DNA from: Halalkalicoccus sp. CG83
Lineage (GTDB): Archaea; Halobacteriota; Halobacteria; Halobacteriales; Halalkalicoccaceae
Direction of reading: 5' to 3'
DNA length: 64,000 bases
Assembly: GCF_037081715.1 (NCBI RefSeq)
Contig: NZ_JAZDDH010000001.1
Coordinates: 992,001 to 1,056,000 of the forward strand
Shown: piece after piece, positions 23,219 to 32,780 of the stretch
Numbering within the stretch: the stretch's first letter is position 1
Layout of the letters: each line of letters begins with the position of its first letter
Program-made: the position numbers and the translations under genes
The notes under the pieces: generated by a model
The model's database searches: none
What the model was told of the DNA's origin: nothing
What the model saw: the letters and a program-made list of their open reading frames with translations, nothing else

Positions 23219-24967
23219 TTACCGTTCCTCGACGTGGCGGACGTCGACCGCCACGCCTCTGGAGCTCCCTTCCATCTCGCGGCCGAACATCGTCGCCCGG
23301 CCGACCGCGAACGCCTTCGGACCCTCCACGACCACCTCGTCGCCGGTCCTGATGGCCTCGTCGGCCTCGACGATTCCCGGCGCGAGGACGTTGCCGTGGG
23401 GAACGAACGCATCGATATCGACGCGTTTCGTTCGAACGTCGCTCTCGACCCACCGCCGGGCGCCCGCGAGCGTGAGCGAGAGGCTCCCGTACTGGGGAAC
23501 CATCGCCGCGAGCTGTTCTCCACTCCGGTCGTGGGCCCGCAGCTTGGGATACCGGCTCTGGATCGAGAGCTCGGAGAAGAGCGCGTCGCCCGCCCCCTCG
23601 CCGAACTGGTAGTCGGCGATCGCCTTCACGGTGTTGTGCTGGCGCTCCCGCTTGCCGTACTTGAGCTCGCCGTCGAGCGCCCGCATGAGGTTCGCGATCG
23701 AGTCGGTGGTGGTCGGGTGGTCCTCGACCGTGTACTCGATCGGCGCGTCGACGTGGGGTTCGACCCGATCGACGATCTCGCGGTAGTCGCCGGGCAGGTG
23801 GGCGATGATCCGCGGGTACTCGTTGCGCTCGAGATACCGCCGGAGGACGCGCGCGACGAACTCGATCTCGGTCTCGGTCCACCGGCCCGTGACGGCGGCG
23901 TCGTAGTGCTGGGCGGGGTAGGTCGTCTCGAGCTCCTGAGGGACGACGCCGATCGGCGAGGTCATCGAGACCAGGTGCGCGCGGTACTGGATCGCGTCGT
24001 GGAACTGCTCGTGGCTCTGAGACTCGCTGTAGGGCTTGGTGGCCGAACAGGGGACCAAAACGAGCGGGTTGTCGAAGCGGTTCTCGTATCGGGAGGTCAC
24101 CCGCTCGGCGAAGCGCTGGATCTCCACCCGACGAAGGGTGTCGTCGGTCGTCGCGCTGATCTCCGCGCGGCGGTAGATCGGCGTCCGCTCCTCGAGGTAG
24201 CCCCACTGCTCGTCGAACTCCCGGAACGCGGCGGTCAGCCAGGGCGCGTGGCGCGCCTGTCCCTCGACGTAGTCCCTGAGCCGGCCTGCGCGGATCCGCT
24301 CGCGAACGGTCGCGAGCTCGGCGCGAAGCACGTTCTCGTTGTGCTCGGCGCAGTCCTCGCGGGTGAACTCCTCGCGGGGAACGCGACACGCGGGACACGC
24401 ACAGGGCAGCTCCTCGAGATCGGAGAGGAAGTGCTCGCCCTCGCTCGTGAGGTACTTTCCCTGGGTGCCTTTCACGACCGCGCGGTGGGCGTCGAGCAGG
24501 TCGACGCCGGCGTAAACCAGGAGAGAAGCGTTTCGCGGCGTCGCGACCCCGGAGAGATAGAGCGCGGTGTCGGCGGGAATCGCCTCTCTGACGTCGACGA
24601 TCGTCTCGCGAAAGGCGCTCGCGTGGCCCGCGATCCCCCCGGCGGTCGAGAGCGCGTAGACGTCCGCACCGAACTCCCCCGCCGTCGTGGGAGAGACGAC
24701 CACGCCGCTGGGGTAGTCGACGTCCGGGTAGGAAACGGCGAACGCCTCCTCGACCTTCTCGTCGGTGCCGCTCGGGAACGAGCGGTGGGGGAGCAGCGTG
24801 ACGTGCTCCTCGCTGCCCTCGGGGAGCTCGCGCTCCTCGGGCCAGAGGCTACCCGCGTCCTCGAGGAAGTCCTCGGCGAGCGCGGGCGTCGTCCTCGGTT
24901 GGGCGAGACGCACCTCGCCGAGCCGGGCCGCGCCGTCGCGCTCGTGGACCTCGAAGTAGTCGGTCAT
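23219..24967 (-). CDS. arcS: Archaeosine synthase ArcS (TgtA2)
   Basis: 582 residues. The N-terminal half is TGT-like but lacks a working transglycosylase site. It is followed by a CPACRVPREEF Cys cluster and the ArcS signature PCSATKPY...SQSH beginning at Pro306. The C-terminus is a PUA domain (VPHGNVLAPGIVEADEAIRTGDEVVVEG). ArcS acts on preQ0 at tRNA position 15 inserted by TgtA, adding lysine or nitrogen to give archaeosine. The tgtA gene lies 4.7 kb away on the same strand. Cytoplasmic. Length and domain order are standard for Euryarchaeota. Confidence 0.95.
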   Translation of the reverse strand: MTDYFEVHERDGAARLGEVRLAQPRTTPALAEDFLEDAGSLWPEERELPEGSEEHVTLLPHRSFPSGTDEKVEEAFAVSYPDVDYPSGVVVSPTTAGEFGADVYALSTAGGIAGHASAFRETIVDVREAIPADTALYLSGVATPRNASLLVYAGVDLLDAHRAVVKGTQGKYLTSEGEHFLSDLEELPCACPACRVPREEFTREDCAEHNENVLRAELATVRERIRAGRLRDYVEGQARHAPWLTAAFREFDEQWGYLEERTPIYRRAEISATTDDTLRRVEIQRFAERVTSRYENRFDNPLVLVPCSATKPYSESQSHEQFHDAIQYRAHLVSMTSPIGVVPQELETTYPAQHYDAAVTGRWTETEIEFVARVLRRYLERNEYPRIIAHLPGDYREIVDRVEPHVDAPIEYTVEDHPTTTDSIANLMRALDGELKYGKRERQHNTVKAIADYQFGEGAGDALFSELSIQSRYPKLRAHDRSGEQLAAMVPQYGSLSLTLAGARRWVESDVRTKRVDIDAFVPHGNVLAPGIVEADEAIRTGDEVVVEGPKAFAVGRATMFGREMEGSSRGVAVDVRHVEER

Positions 24968-25122
24968 GGTTCAACTGGCCGCGAGACGTGAATGAGACTG
25001 TCGATCCGCACCGTGGATCGTCCCCCGTCTCGGTACGAACTCACCGCGCGAGCGGGTCGGAGAACGCGATCCGCGACGTACTCGTGATGCCCGTCCTGCA
25101 GGCATACGGCTTCAGCGCCCGC

Positions 25123-25142
25123 CGATCCGGCTGCGCGGATCG
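25123..25142 (-). terminator. Hairpin immediately after the Cld-like gene
   Basis: A perfect 7-bp stem, CGATCCG and CGGATCG with a 6-nt loop, abutting the stop codon at 25143-25145. There is no U-tract after it. It may be a transcript-end or stability element rather than a true terminator. Confidence 0.3.
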
Positions 25143-25883
25143 TCACTCGGGGGACGTCGCGAGCAGTTCCTCGATCGGGCGAATCGTCCCGACGATCGTC
25201 GGGTTCCCGTACTCCGTATATCGGAACTCCTCGATCGTCTGGAGCTCGCGGACGAGGTCCTGAAACGCGATCGGGTCGTCCGTCTCGAAGTACGTGAGGA
25301 AGTCGACGTCGTCGAGCCCCGTCGAGCGATAGAGCTGGCGCTTCACGGTCTCGAGGTAGTCGAGCGTCGGCTCGACGTGTTCGCGCATCGACTCGACCCG
25401 CTCGGCCTCCGAAAGGGTCCACCACTCGGCCGACTTCCGGGTCGGGATCACGATCGCGTATCGAGGCGGCGCCCCCTCGTAGCTGCGTGCGTCGAGTTCG
25501 GCGGCGAGGTCGGGAAGTTCGGGAACGTACTCCTCGGATGCGGTCACGCCGAGAAACGACTCCTCGAGGGTCGCCCGCCTCCCCAGCGTCGTTCGGCAGA
25601 TCCCTCGGAGGAACCCCTGGACGGCGGCGAGCTCCGCGGCGTGTACGCGCAGGAGGAAGTCGTACGGCGGGGAGAGCCCCCGCGTGAGATACGCGTCGAC
25701 CAGACAGTCCGACTCGGCGACCAGCGTACGTACGTCGACGGCGTCGTCCGGATCGGAGTCGTCGAGGAACGGACACGAGTAGGCGGCGAAGGCGCAGGCG
25801 ACACCGCTCTCGGCGATCGAATCCGGGTCCGCCGTCGGCGGCACGTCGCCGTCCATGTCCGGGTCCTCGGATCCGCGGAGCAT
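25143..25883 (-). CDS. Chlorite-dismutase-like (Cld/HemQ superfamily) protein
   Basis: 246 residues. The second half has the family pattern: YAIVIPTRKSAEWWTLSEAERVESMREHVEPTL, KRQLYRSTGLDDVDFLTYFETDDPIAFQDLVREL, then RYTEYGNPTIVGT. The LDD.DF..YFE and 'Y....P...G' blocks are hallmarks of Cld and of HemQ-type coproheme decarboxylases. The first 100 residues are divergent. Function may be heme biosynthesis or a heme-dependent reaction. It is downstream of a siderophore-synthetase gene (25-nt gap) and FetA/FetB, an iron-themed neighbourhood. An alternative start at 25856 is possible. Confidence 0.8.
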   Translation of the reverse strand: MLRGSEDPDMDGDVPPTADPDSIAESGVACAFAAYSCPFLDDSDPDDAVDVRTLVAESDCLVDAYLTRGLSPPYDFLLRVHAAELAAVQGFLRGICRTTLGRRATLEESFLGVTASEEYVPELPDLAAELDARSYEGAPPRYAIVIPTRKSAEWWTLSEAERVESMREHVEPTLDYLETVKRQLYRSTGLDDVDFLTYFETDDPIAFQDLVRELQTIEEFRYTEYGNPTIVGTIRPIEELLATSPE

Positions 25884-25908
25884 AGCTCTAGGGACGCTCG
25901 AGTCCGCC

Positions 25909-27963
25909 TCACGCCAGCGGGTTCGGCACCCGGCTGGTGACGTACTCGTGGCGCTTTCCCCGAAGCCGCATCGCGGTCAGCGCCTTGTGTTCGATCGGAT
26001 CGGCGAACAGCGCTCCCTCGTCGCGGGCGATTCGCCGGTCGCGGACGTCGGAATCGGCGCGGAGCGCCTCGAAGGCGCGTTCGCACTCGGCCCGGACGAG
26101 CCTCCAGCAGGTCGCCTCGTCGATCGGGCAGTGCCACGTCAGGGTGGCGATCAGCTCCGCAAGGTGGTTCTGGAACAGCGCGTAGTAGAGCTTCCGGTAG
26201 AGGTCCTCGCGGTCGTCGGCAGCGACGTCGGAGTCGGGGTAGGCGTCGACTGCGATCCCGTGTGCCGCGAGCCGGTCGTCGAGCGCGCGGATCCCGCCGA
26301 AATCCCGGATCAGCGTCGCGACCGGCCGACCCTCCTCGAAGACGACGTAGCTGTTCTGGGCGTGTGACTCGAGGGCGACCCCGTACTTCGAGAGGAGCAG
26401 GAGCTGTTCGGGGACGACCGCCTCCAGGTACTCCTCGAGGAACGAGTCGACGCCCGCCCCCGTCGTCTCCTCGTATCGGTCGACGACCTCGCGGATCAGC
26501 GGCCGGTCCGTCACCGGCGAGCGCGCGAGCAGGCTCGAGGCGGGGACCGGGACCGCTCCTTCCGAGACGAACGGGTGTGCGTAGGGGCTCTCCCGGAGCA
26601 GCCCCGCGAGGTGCCGGGCGTCGTCGTAGTCCTCGCCCTCGGGATGGGGACCGCCGGACGCGTGGTAGCCCGCCGTGGCGGGTTCGTCGAGGAATCCGAG
26701 CGAGGAGAGCGACTCGCGCGTCTCGATCGAGCGTAACACGTCGGTCACGCGGGGACCGTTGTGGACCGCCTGGGGCGAGAGCGTTCGGACGACGTTGGTC
26801 GTCTGCACCCCGATTGCGAGCTTGAGATGCGGGGGCGGGCTCTCCGGGGTCCGGTCGGTCGCGTAGGGCACGACGGTGCGGAGGTTGAGAAGCGGCGTGG
26901 CGGGATGGGTGTAGCCCGGGACGGGGACGACGCGGCCGTCGGCGATCCGGTCGGCGTAGCGGTCGGGGAGGGAGTGGTGGTACTGCCAGGGGTGAACGGG
27001 GACGACGGCGTACTCCTCGGGCGAACGGCCCGCTGGGAGCGACTCTCGGACGGTGCCCGCGAGTCCCTCGAATCCGCCGTAGAGACGGTCCGTGAGCGAC
27101 GTTTCTCCGGCGGCCGTCACCCGCGCGGCGTGATCGACGTGGACGGCGACGAACCGGAGGTCGATCCGTCCGGTGAACTCCGGAGCGTAGGCGAGCGCGG
27201 CTCCCGGCGACATCCCGCGGCGGATCTTCGCGGCCGGGTGGAAGGGATGGCCCTCGACGACGAGCCGCTCGAGGGACGCGGCGGGATCGGCGGCCGGCGC
27301 GGCCGCAGCGACCTCTGTAATCGAGGCGTCTCCCTCGGGCGCTCGAGCCACGAACCGTCGGCGAGCGAGCCGTGCGAACGCGAGGTTGGCGGCGCTCTCG
27401 TCGAGTTCGGCCCCGATTCGGCGTGCCTGCTCGTCGTCGGGGAACGCACCCTCGCGCACCAACGGTTCGACGAGTTCGTTCGGATGGCGCACTCGATTCG
27501 CGCCGTCGGGCCTCCACCGGTGGACGTCGTCGAGTCGGATACGACCGTAGCCGTGACGGGCGGCGATCGGCGCGACGAACGCGCTCTCCGAGGCGGGAAA
27601 CGGAAGGACGGCCACCTCCCGCGACCGGGAGTCGACGTCGGCGAGCAACCGCTCGGCGGTCGTCCTCGACAGCGGCGACGGTGCGTCGGTGGGGATCTCG
27701 GGCGCCGATCCGGACAGCGTGATGGCGGGCGGCAGCTCCACAGGCGAGCCCCGAAGCAGCCCGACGACGAGCCGGTGGAGGATGCTCCTGCGCGCGCCGG
27801 GGAGCTCCCGGAGGTAGCCGGACTCCGCCGGCTCGGCCAGGTCGTGGTGTCGCGCGTGGGCCGTCGCCGCGTCGAGGACGGCCAGCTCGGCGTCGGTCAG
27901 CGAGAGCGCCGAGGCCGACGCTGATGCTGACGTGAGCGCTGCGGTCGACTCGTCCGATGGCAT
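25909..27963 (-). CDS. IucA/IucC-family NRPS-independent siderophore synthetase
   Basis: 684 residues. Diagnostic NIS synthetase motifs: EGHPFHPAAKIRRGMS (about residue 240), VPVHPWQYHH (about 340), ESHAQNSYVVFEEGRPVATLIRDFGGIR (about 555) and a ferric-iron-reductase-like C-terminal helix bundle (YALFQNHLAELIATLTWHCP). These enzymes adenylate a carboxylate such as citrate and condense it with an amine or alcohol. The Ala/Ser-rich N-terminal 30 residues are poorly conserved, so the start is less certain. No hydroxylase, decarboxylase or acetyltransferase of a siderophore pathway is in the window. Confidence 0.93.
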   Translation of the reverse strand: MPSDESTAALTSASASASALSLTDAELAVLDAATAHARHHDLAEPAESGYLRELPGARRSILHRLVVGLLRGSPVELPPAITLSGSAPEIPTDAPSPLSRTTAERLLADVDSRSREVAVLPFPASESAFVAPIAARHGYGRIRLDDVHRWRPDGANRVRHPNELVEPLVREGAFPDDEQARRIGAELDESAANLAFARLARRRFVARAPEGDASITEVAAAAPAADPAASLERLVVEGHPFHPAAKIRRGMSPGAALAYAPEFTGRIDLRFVAVHVDHAARVTAAGETSLTDRLYGGFEGLAGTVRESLPAGRSPEEYAVVPVHPWQYHHSLPDRYADRIADGRVVPVPGYTHPATPLLNLRTVVPYATDRTPESPPPHLKLAIGVQTTNVVRTLSPQAVHNGPRVTDVLRSIETRESLSSLGFLDEPATAGYHASGGPHPEGEDYDDARHLAGLLRESPYAHPFVSEGAVPVPASSLLARSPVTDRPLIREVVDRYEETTGAGVDSFLEEYLEAVVPEQLLLLSKYGVALESHAQNSYVVFEEGRPVATLIRDFGGIRALDDRLAAHGIAVDAYPDSDVAADDREDLYRKLYYALFQNHLAELIATLTWHCPIDEATCWRLVRAECERAFEALRADSDVRDRRIARDEGALFADPIEHKALTAMRLRGKRHEYVTSRVPNPLA

Positions 27964-28029
27964 GCGGCGTGCTACGGCCCGAGCACAAATAGAACGGTAG
28001 GGATCGACGCGCGGTCCGGGCGGAGTGCC

Positions 28030-28851
28030 TTACGCCTCCGTCGTCCCGAGGACGGCGGGATCGAGCTGATCGGCGTCGGTGAAGACGTAGCCGCTGACGA
28101 GGTACGTGCTCGTCATGCTGGTCAGCCCGGCGGCCGAGAAGAGCATCAGCATGATGACGAACTGGTACTGAGCGGCGTAGATCGGGTTGGCGCCGGCGAT
28201 GATCATCCCGGCCATCATCCCCGGAATCGAGACGATGCCGAGGCTCTTCACCCGATCGACGATCGGGATCAGCGCGCCGTAGACGCTCGTCGAGACGTAC
28301 GCCTCGACGGCCCGCTCGGGCGGGGCACCGAGGCTCAACACCGCCTCGATCTCCTCGCGGTTCGACTCGAGCTCGCCGACGAATCGGTCCAGCGCGAGCG
28401 AGTTGGTCTTCATCGACATCGCGATGACCATGCTCCCGACGACGATCAGGTCGCGCATCGTCGTCTCGATCGCGCCCGCGAGGCTCATCGCGACGATCAC
28501 CGATCCGGTGCCGAACGCGATCGAAACCACCGAGGTGCGGAACGCGCCCGGGATCTGCGCCCCCCGCTCGTGAGAGATCCAGGCCGCAGCGCCGATCATG
28601 AACGCCAGGACGACGCCCGCCCACGCGAGGTGCGCGTTCAACAGCAGCCCGATCACCGAGCCCGCGGCGAGGATCTGGACGAACCCCCGTCCTACCGCTG
28701 TCCCGGTCTCGTGGTGGAACTCGAAGCGGCGGACGGCGGCGACCGCGAGCACAACGACGACGAGGGCGACGCTGAGGCCGATCTGGGCGAACCCCCGGAG
28801 CACGGTCGAATCGACCGACTGGCTCGCGAGCCGTTCGACCGCCGCGATCAC
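28030..28851 (-). CDS. FetB/YbbM-type ABC permease
   Basis: 273 residues with about seven transmembrane helices and the UPF0014 signature segments GRGFVQILAAGSVIGLLL, SMKTNSLALDRFVGELESNREEIEAVLSLGAP, and SIPGMMAGMIIAGANPIYAAQYQ. E. coli FetAB exports iron. Here the pair sits beside a siderophore synthetase, so involvement in iron homeostasis is likely by family and context. The start overlaps the FetA stop by 4 nt (ATGA), making a coupled pair. The upstream ATPase gene is at 28848. Confidence 0.9.
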   Translation of the reverse strand: MIAAVERLASQSVDSTVLRGFAQIGLSVALVVVVLAVAAVRRFEFHHETGTAVGRGFVQILAAGSVIGLLLNAHLAWAGVVLAFMIGAAAWISHERGAQIPGAFRTSVVSIAFGTGSVIVAMSLAGAIETTMRDLIVVGSMVIAMSMKTNSLALDRFVGELESNREEIEAVLSLGAPPERAVEAYVSTSVYGALIPIVDRVKSLGIVSIPGMMAGMIIAGANPIYAAQYQFVIMLMLFSAAGLTSMTSTYLVSGYVFTDADQLDPAVLGTTEA

Positions 28852-29519
28852 GGCGCCACCGTCCGCGGCACTCCCACCCTCGTCACCCGTCCGTCCTCGA
28901 AGCGTGCGACCCGGTCGCCGAGGCGTCGGGCCTGCTCGACGTCGTGCGTGACCACGACGCAGGTCAGCTCGTAGGCGGAGATGAGGTCGCCGAGAAACCC
29001 CTCGATTCGCCGTTCCGTCTCGGAGTCGAGGCTCGAGGTGGGCTCGTCGAGCAGGAGGACCTCGGATTCGTTCGCCAGGGTGCGGATGATCGAGACGCGC
29101 TGGCGCTCGCCGCCCGAGAGCCGCTCGATCTCCCGGTCGGCGTAGCCGTCGAGGTCGACCGCGGCGAGCAGTCGGTCGATCCGCTCCTCGTCGACCGGCT
29201 CGTCACGGATCCGAAACGCGGTGGTGGCGTTCTTGAGGACGGTGCCGTCGCGCAGCGCCGGTCGCTGTGGGATCAGTCCGATCCGTCGGCGTAGTGCCTG
29301 GGGATCGATCTCGCGATAGTCCGTCCCGTCGAGGTAGACGGTGCCGCTCGTCGGCTCGTCGAGCCGGTTGAGCAGGCGCAGAAACGACGACTTCCCGGCC
29401 CCCGAGGGACCGATGATCGCAAGCACCTCCGACTCGGGGACGGCGAGCGAGACGTCCTCGACGATGGACTCGCCGTCGACGACCCGGGTAAGTCGCTCCG
29501 TCTCGAGCTTCGGCTGCAT
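28848..29519 (-). CDS. FetA-type ABC ATP-binding protein
   Basis: 223 residues. Walker A GPSGAGKSS (about residue 37), Q-loop IGLIPQRPAL, signature LSGGERQR, Walker B LLLDEPTSSLD and an H-switch THD are all present. It drives the FetB-like permease encoded by the overlapping gene at 28030. The size and motif spacing match FetA/YbbL ATPases. It is the first gene of the pair; transcripts may continue into the siderophore synthetase (66-nt gap after FetB). Confidence 0.92.
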   Translation of the reverse strand: MQPKLETERLTRVVDGESIVEDVSLAVPESEVLAIIGPSGAGKSSFLRLLNRLDEPTSGTVYLDGTDYREIDPQALRRRIGLIPQRPALRDGTVLKNATTAFRIRDEPVDEERIDRLLAAVDLDGYADREIERLSGGERQRVSIIRTLANESEVLLLDEPTSSLDSETERRIEGFLGDLISAYELTCVVVTHDVEQARRLGDRVARFEDGRVTRVGVPRTVAP

Positions 29520-29637
29520 GCCATCTCCTCGCCGTCGAGGAGCAAAGGCTACGTGGGTTATTCACACCCACGAATCCGCACCTCACGAACGCCGGACGGC
29601 GACCCGACTTCGCGTGCGGGATCGGAACCCCGAGGAA

Positions 29638-31134
29638 CTACTCGGACGTGCTTTCCGATCCGACGCGCACGAGTTCGACGCGAGCGGGAACGCGATCCAG
29701 CGCCGCGTCGGGCCAGTCCCGGCAGACGAGCGTCCACTCCGTCCCCGGGTTCGCTTCGACGACGCGTGCGACGCCCGTCGCCGCGGCCTCGTAGGCCCGG
29801 TCGTCCGTCCGGTCGGGCACCTCCGCAGAGAGGGGATAGGTCTCCGCGAGCCCCGGCGGCACCGGTCCGAACGGCGGGAGGACCGACCAGCGCTCGTCGT
29901 ACGCTTCCCGCTCCCCGTCGGGCGTCCCGTCCTCCGCGAGGAGGACCGTCTCGGGCGTGGAGAATCGCGCGAGTCGTTGGTGATGGCGCCCGACCTCGGG
30001 ACGCTGTGCGCTCTCGCTCGAGAGGTAGAAGAACGTCCCCTTCGAGCCGGGATCGGTGCGTTCTAGCTGCTCGGCGTGCTCGAGCAGCGCCCGGTAGCCA
30101 TCGAGCATGGCCGAGTGACCGCGGGCACGCGCCTCGACCAGTTCGAGGAGGTCGCCGTCGCGGATCGCCGCCTTGATCGTGCGGATCTCCCCGAAGGTGA
30201 CGTGGAGGTTGTGCTTCGAGAGCAGGCGTTCGCGCTCGTCGCTCTCCCGTATCTCCTCGGGAACGTACTCGGTGCAGACCGGACACGAACACGGGAGGTA
30301 GTCGAGGTCGGCGAGGTGCTCGGTGCCCCGGACCGTGAGGTAGCGGCCGTCGCGGGCGTAGAGCGCGTAGGCCGCCGAGTCGAACAGGTCACAGCCCATC
30401 GCGACCGCGAGCGCGAACATCATCGGGTGGCCCGCGCCGAAGAGGTGGACGGGTGCGGCGGGGCCGAGCCCCCGTTTCGCGGCGGCGACGACGTCCACGA
30501 CGTCGCCGAACCGGTACTCGTTCATCAGCGGGACGACCGCGCCGACGGGAAAGACGTCCAGACCCGTATCGGCGGCGTGGCCGCCGGCCCGCTCGCGGAG
30601 GTCGGGGTAGGTCGCCCCCTGGACCGGCGCGGAGACCAACATCTCACCGGCCTCGAACGCCGCGGCGTCCTCGAGCCGCCGTTGGGTGGTCTCGAGTTCC
30701 TCCTCGGCGCGCTCGCGCGAGACGCCCGGCGGCGTGGGGAGGTCGACCGGCGTGGCGATGTCCGAGCCGATCCGGCGCTGGAACTCGAGGATCCCCTCGT
30801 TCGTGACGTCGATCTCGCCGTACTCCGCGAGCTGAAAGGAACCAGAATCGGTCATGATCGCACCCGGGAAGTCGAGGAGGTCGTGGAGCCCCTGCTCGAG
30901 GACGGTCTCGCGGAGTTCCTCGCTCCCGTGGAGGACGTAGGAGTTGGTGATGAGGATCTCCGCGCCGAACTCCTCGGCGAGCGCCCGAGGGGGGATCGTC
31001 TGGATGTGGGGGTTCACCACCGGCAACAGCGCGGGCGTCTCGACGGTGACGCCCGCACGCGGGACGCGCAGCCGACCGATCCGACCGGCGGCGTCCCAGT
31101 CGCGCGCCTCGAAGAGCTCGCGTGCGTCGCTCAT
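29638..31134 (-). CDS. tgtA: tRNA-guanine(15) transglycosylase TgtA
   Basis: 498 residues. The TIM-barrel core carries [44 protein letters not shown] (catalytic Asp), [13 protein letters not shown] and [14 protein letters not shown]. The zinc site follows as CSCPVC with a later Cys/His ([10 protein letters not shown]). It exchanges guanine-15 in the tRNA D-loop for preQ0, the step before ArcS. The archaeal C-terminal extension continues past the barrel but seems to lack a PUA domain. Start at 31134; the longer frame would overlap the methyltransferase gene. Confidence 0.95.
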   Translation of the reverse strand: MSDARELFEARDWDAAGRIGRLRVPRAGVTVETPALLPVVNPHIQTIPPRALAEEFGAEILITNSYVLHGSEELRETVLEQGLHDLLDFPGAIMTDSGSFQLAEYGEIDVTNEGILEFQRRIGSDIATPVDLPTPPGVSRERAEEELETTQRRLEDAAAFEAGEMLVSAPVQGATYPDLRERAGGHAADTGLDVFPVGAVVPLMNEYRFGDVVDVVAAAKRGLGPAAPVHLFGAGHPMMFALAVAMGCDLFDSAAYALYARDGRYLTVRGTEHLADLDYLPCSCPVCTEYVPEEIRESDERERLLSKHNLHVTFGEIRTIKAAIRDGDLLELVEARARGHSAMLDGYRALLEHAEQLERTDPGSKGTFFYLSSESAQRPEVGRHHQRLARFSTPETVLLAEDGTPDGEREAYDERWSVLPPFGPVPPGLAETYPLSAEVPDRTDDRAYEAAATGVARVVEANPGTEWTLVCRDWPDAALDRVPARVELVRVGSESTSE

Positions 31135-31189
31135 TGGGCGCGCTTTGCGGCTCCGGGCGGTAAGGGTTGCGAGTCGTTCCTCCCGTCGG

Positions 31190-31747
31190 TCACGCCCGCT
31201 TCCGGCGCGCGACCAGCCACACCGTCGCCTCGTCCTCGGTGATCTCCATCGGCTCGTCGTAGCGGACGATCCGCAGGTCGAGACAGGCCCTGAGGAGATC
31301 GTTCGGGCGAAAGCGAAAACGATGGGAGTCGTCGCCGGGCGGCCGCAGGCGGTGTTCGTAGAGCAGGACGCCGCCCGGCGCGAGCGCACGCTTGAGCGCC
31401 GGAACCACGTTCAGGCTGTAGTAATGAGTTACCACGATCACGTCGTACGCTTCGCGGGGGAGTTCGTACTCCTCGACGTCCTCCCGAACGAACTCGATCG
31501 CGTCGCTGACGCCGCGCTCCGCCGCCCGCTCGTGGGCGATCTCCAGGCCCGCCTCCGAGATATCGATCGCGTCGACCGCGTAGCCGCGCTCGGCGAGGAA
31601 GATCGCGTTGCGGCCGCCGCCGGTCGCGACGTCGAGCGCTCGGCCGTCCGGAAGCTCCTCGACGTGCTCGGTGAGCACGGCCGCCGGATCGGTCGGCGGC
31701 TCTTCCTCCGAGTAGCGTTCGTTCCAGCGTTCCCGTTCGTCGTTCAT
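31190..31747 (-). CDS. Class I SAM-dependent methyltransferase (TehB-like)
   Basis: 185 residues, a Rossmann-type methyltransferase: motif [21 protein letters not shown], acidic loop [12 protein letters not shown], motif [13 protein letters not shown], motif [13 protein letters not shown]. The short single-domain form resembles TehB and Methyltransf_25-type enzymes whose substrates range from tellurite to small molecules. Its ATG overlaps the NUDIX stop by 4 nt, so the two are co-translated. Substrate unknown. Confidence 0.9.
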   Translation of the reverse strand: MNDERERWNERYSEEEPPTDPAAVLTEHVEELPDGRALDVATGGGRNAIFLAERGYAVDAIDISEAGLEIAHERAAERGVSDAIEFVREDVEEYELPREAYDVIVVTHYYSLNVVPALKRALAPGGVLLYEHRLRPPGDDSHRFRFRPNDLLRACLDLRIVRYDEPMEITEDEATVWLVARRKRA

Positions 31748-32286
31748 GGCTCGAACGCGTCGTATTGGAGCACGCCGAGTGCAGTCCGACCGTCCTCGAC
31801 GTCGCCGGTCGCGACCGCCTCGCGAAGCGACTCCCAGTCCGTAGTGTCGACGCGGATCGACTCGTTGAAGTCGAGCTCCCGTTCGCCCGTCGGCTCGCAG
31901 TCAAACGCGGCGAAGTAGTGATGGCGGGCGTCGAGCAGGCCGTTCGCGGGCTCGACGCTCGTCAGGAACTCGATCCGCCCGGCCTCGTAGCCGGTCTCCT
32001 CCTCGAGCTCTCGGCGAGCGGCCGTCTCGCGGCTCTCGTCGCCCTCCATGCTCCCCGCCGGCAGCCCGCGGTTGACCCGTTTGACCGCCTGGCGCCACTC
32101 CTCGATGAGGACGACCTCGCCCTCCGGGGTGAACGGAAGGACCACGACCGCATCGGGTTCGGTGGCGTAGTCGAAGTCGGTCTCCGTACCGTCCGGCAGT
32201 CGGACGGTCTCGTGGATCACGTCGAATCCCGGACACGCGTACGCGACCTCCTCGTCGATCGTCTCCCACTCGAGCGGATCGCTCAT
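31744..32286 (-). CDS. NUDIX hydrolase (ADP-ribose pyrophosphatase-like)
   Basis: 180 residues. The Nudix box is intact: GSMEGDESRETAARRELEEETGYE (G-x5-E-x7-R-E-x2-E-E-x-G, about residues 79-101). The preceding strand EVVLIEEWRQAVKRVNRGLPAG matches ADP-ribose pyrophosphatases of the NudF type, where the RQ-x-R loop contacts ribose. It hydrolyses a nucleoside diphosphate linked to another moiety. First gene of an overlapping pair with the methyltransferase. The start at 32286 avoids an Arg-rich extension in the longer frame. Confidence 0.92.
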   Translation of the reverse strand: MSDPLEWETIDEEVAYACPGFDVIHETVRLPDGTETDFDYATEPDAVVVLPFTPEGEVVLIEEWRQAVKRVNRGLPAGSMEGDESRETAARRELEEETGYEAGRIEFLTSVEPANGLLDARHHYFAAFDCEPTGERELDFNESIRVDTTDWESLREAVATGDVEDGRTALGVLQYDAFEP

Positions 32287-32302
32287 GTTCTCCGATCGGT
32301 GG

Positions 32303-32680
32303 TTACGTCGAAAAACCCTCGCCCTCGCCCTCGAAGTAGCGGTGGTGATGGTTCGCACAGCCCGGGTTGAACGCCGCATCACAGGCGGGACAGGCGTGTC
32401 CGCAGGCGAGGTACGCCGCGATCGTCAGTTCCGCTTCGCACCGACCACACCGGACGGCGCGCTCGTCGCGGGCGTCGACGGGCCAGCGTTCGGCCTCGTG
32501 GTCCGCACGCGCCGCGTGGCACTCGAAGCAGGCGTAGTACGCCCCGCAGCACGGAAACCGGATCGCGATCACGTCCCGCGGGCCGTCGTAGTGGGCACAC
32601 CGCGTCTCGTCGTCCAGCCCGACGCCTCGGACCGGGCTCGGATCCTTCGCCACGTCCCGGGTGACTCGGGCACACGCCAT
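32303..32680 (-). CDS. CHY-type zinc-finger protein
   Basis: 125 residues. After VRGVGLDDETRCAHYDGPRDVIAIRFPCCGAYYACFECH come further ligand pairs: CGRCEAEL, CGHACPACDAAFNPGC and NHHH. The C-H-Y triad and this Cys/His spacing define CHY zinc fingers, which bind three zinc ions. In eukaryotes they occur in RCHY1 ubiquitin ligases; archaeal functions are unknown. Start at 32680 is chosen because the extra 30 residues of the longer frame lack domain character; not certain. Confidence 0.88.
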   Translation of the reverse strand: MACARVTRDVAKDPSPVRGVGLDDETRCAHYDGPRDVIAIRFPCCGAYYACFECHAARADHEAERWPVDARDERAVRCGRCEAELTIAAYLACGHACPACDAAFNPGCANHHHRYFEGEGEGFST

Positions 32681-32780
32681 CAACGTGTCGCCAAACTCGC
32701 CGAGGATCGGTCGAGACGGACGATGCGGGTCGAACGGCGTCCCTCGCTCGCCTGACCGGCCTTCGACCACGAGGAGGCGT

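Noticed and set aside
25544-28624. A 1026-codon minus-strand open frame
   Set aside because: It overlaps the siderophore synthetase and FetB in another frame, is Arg-rich and lacks motifs.
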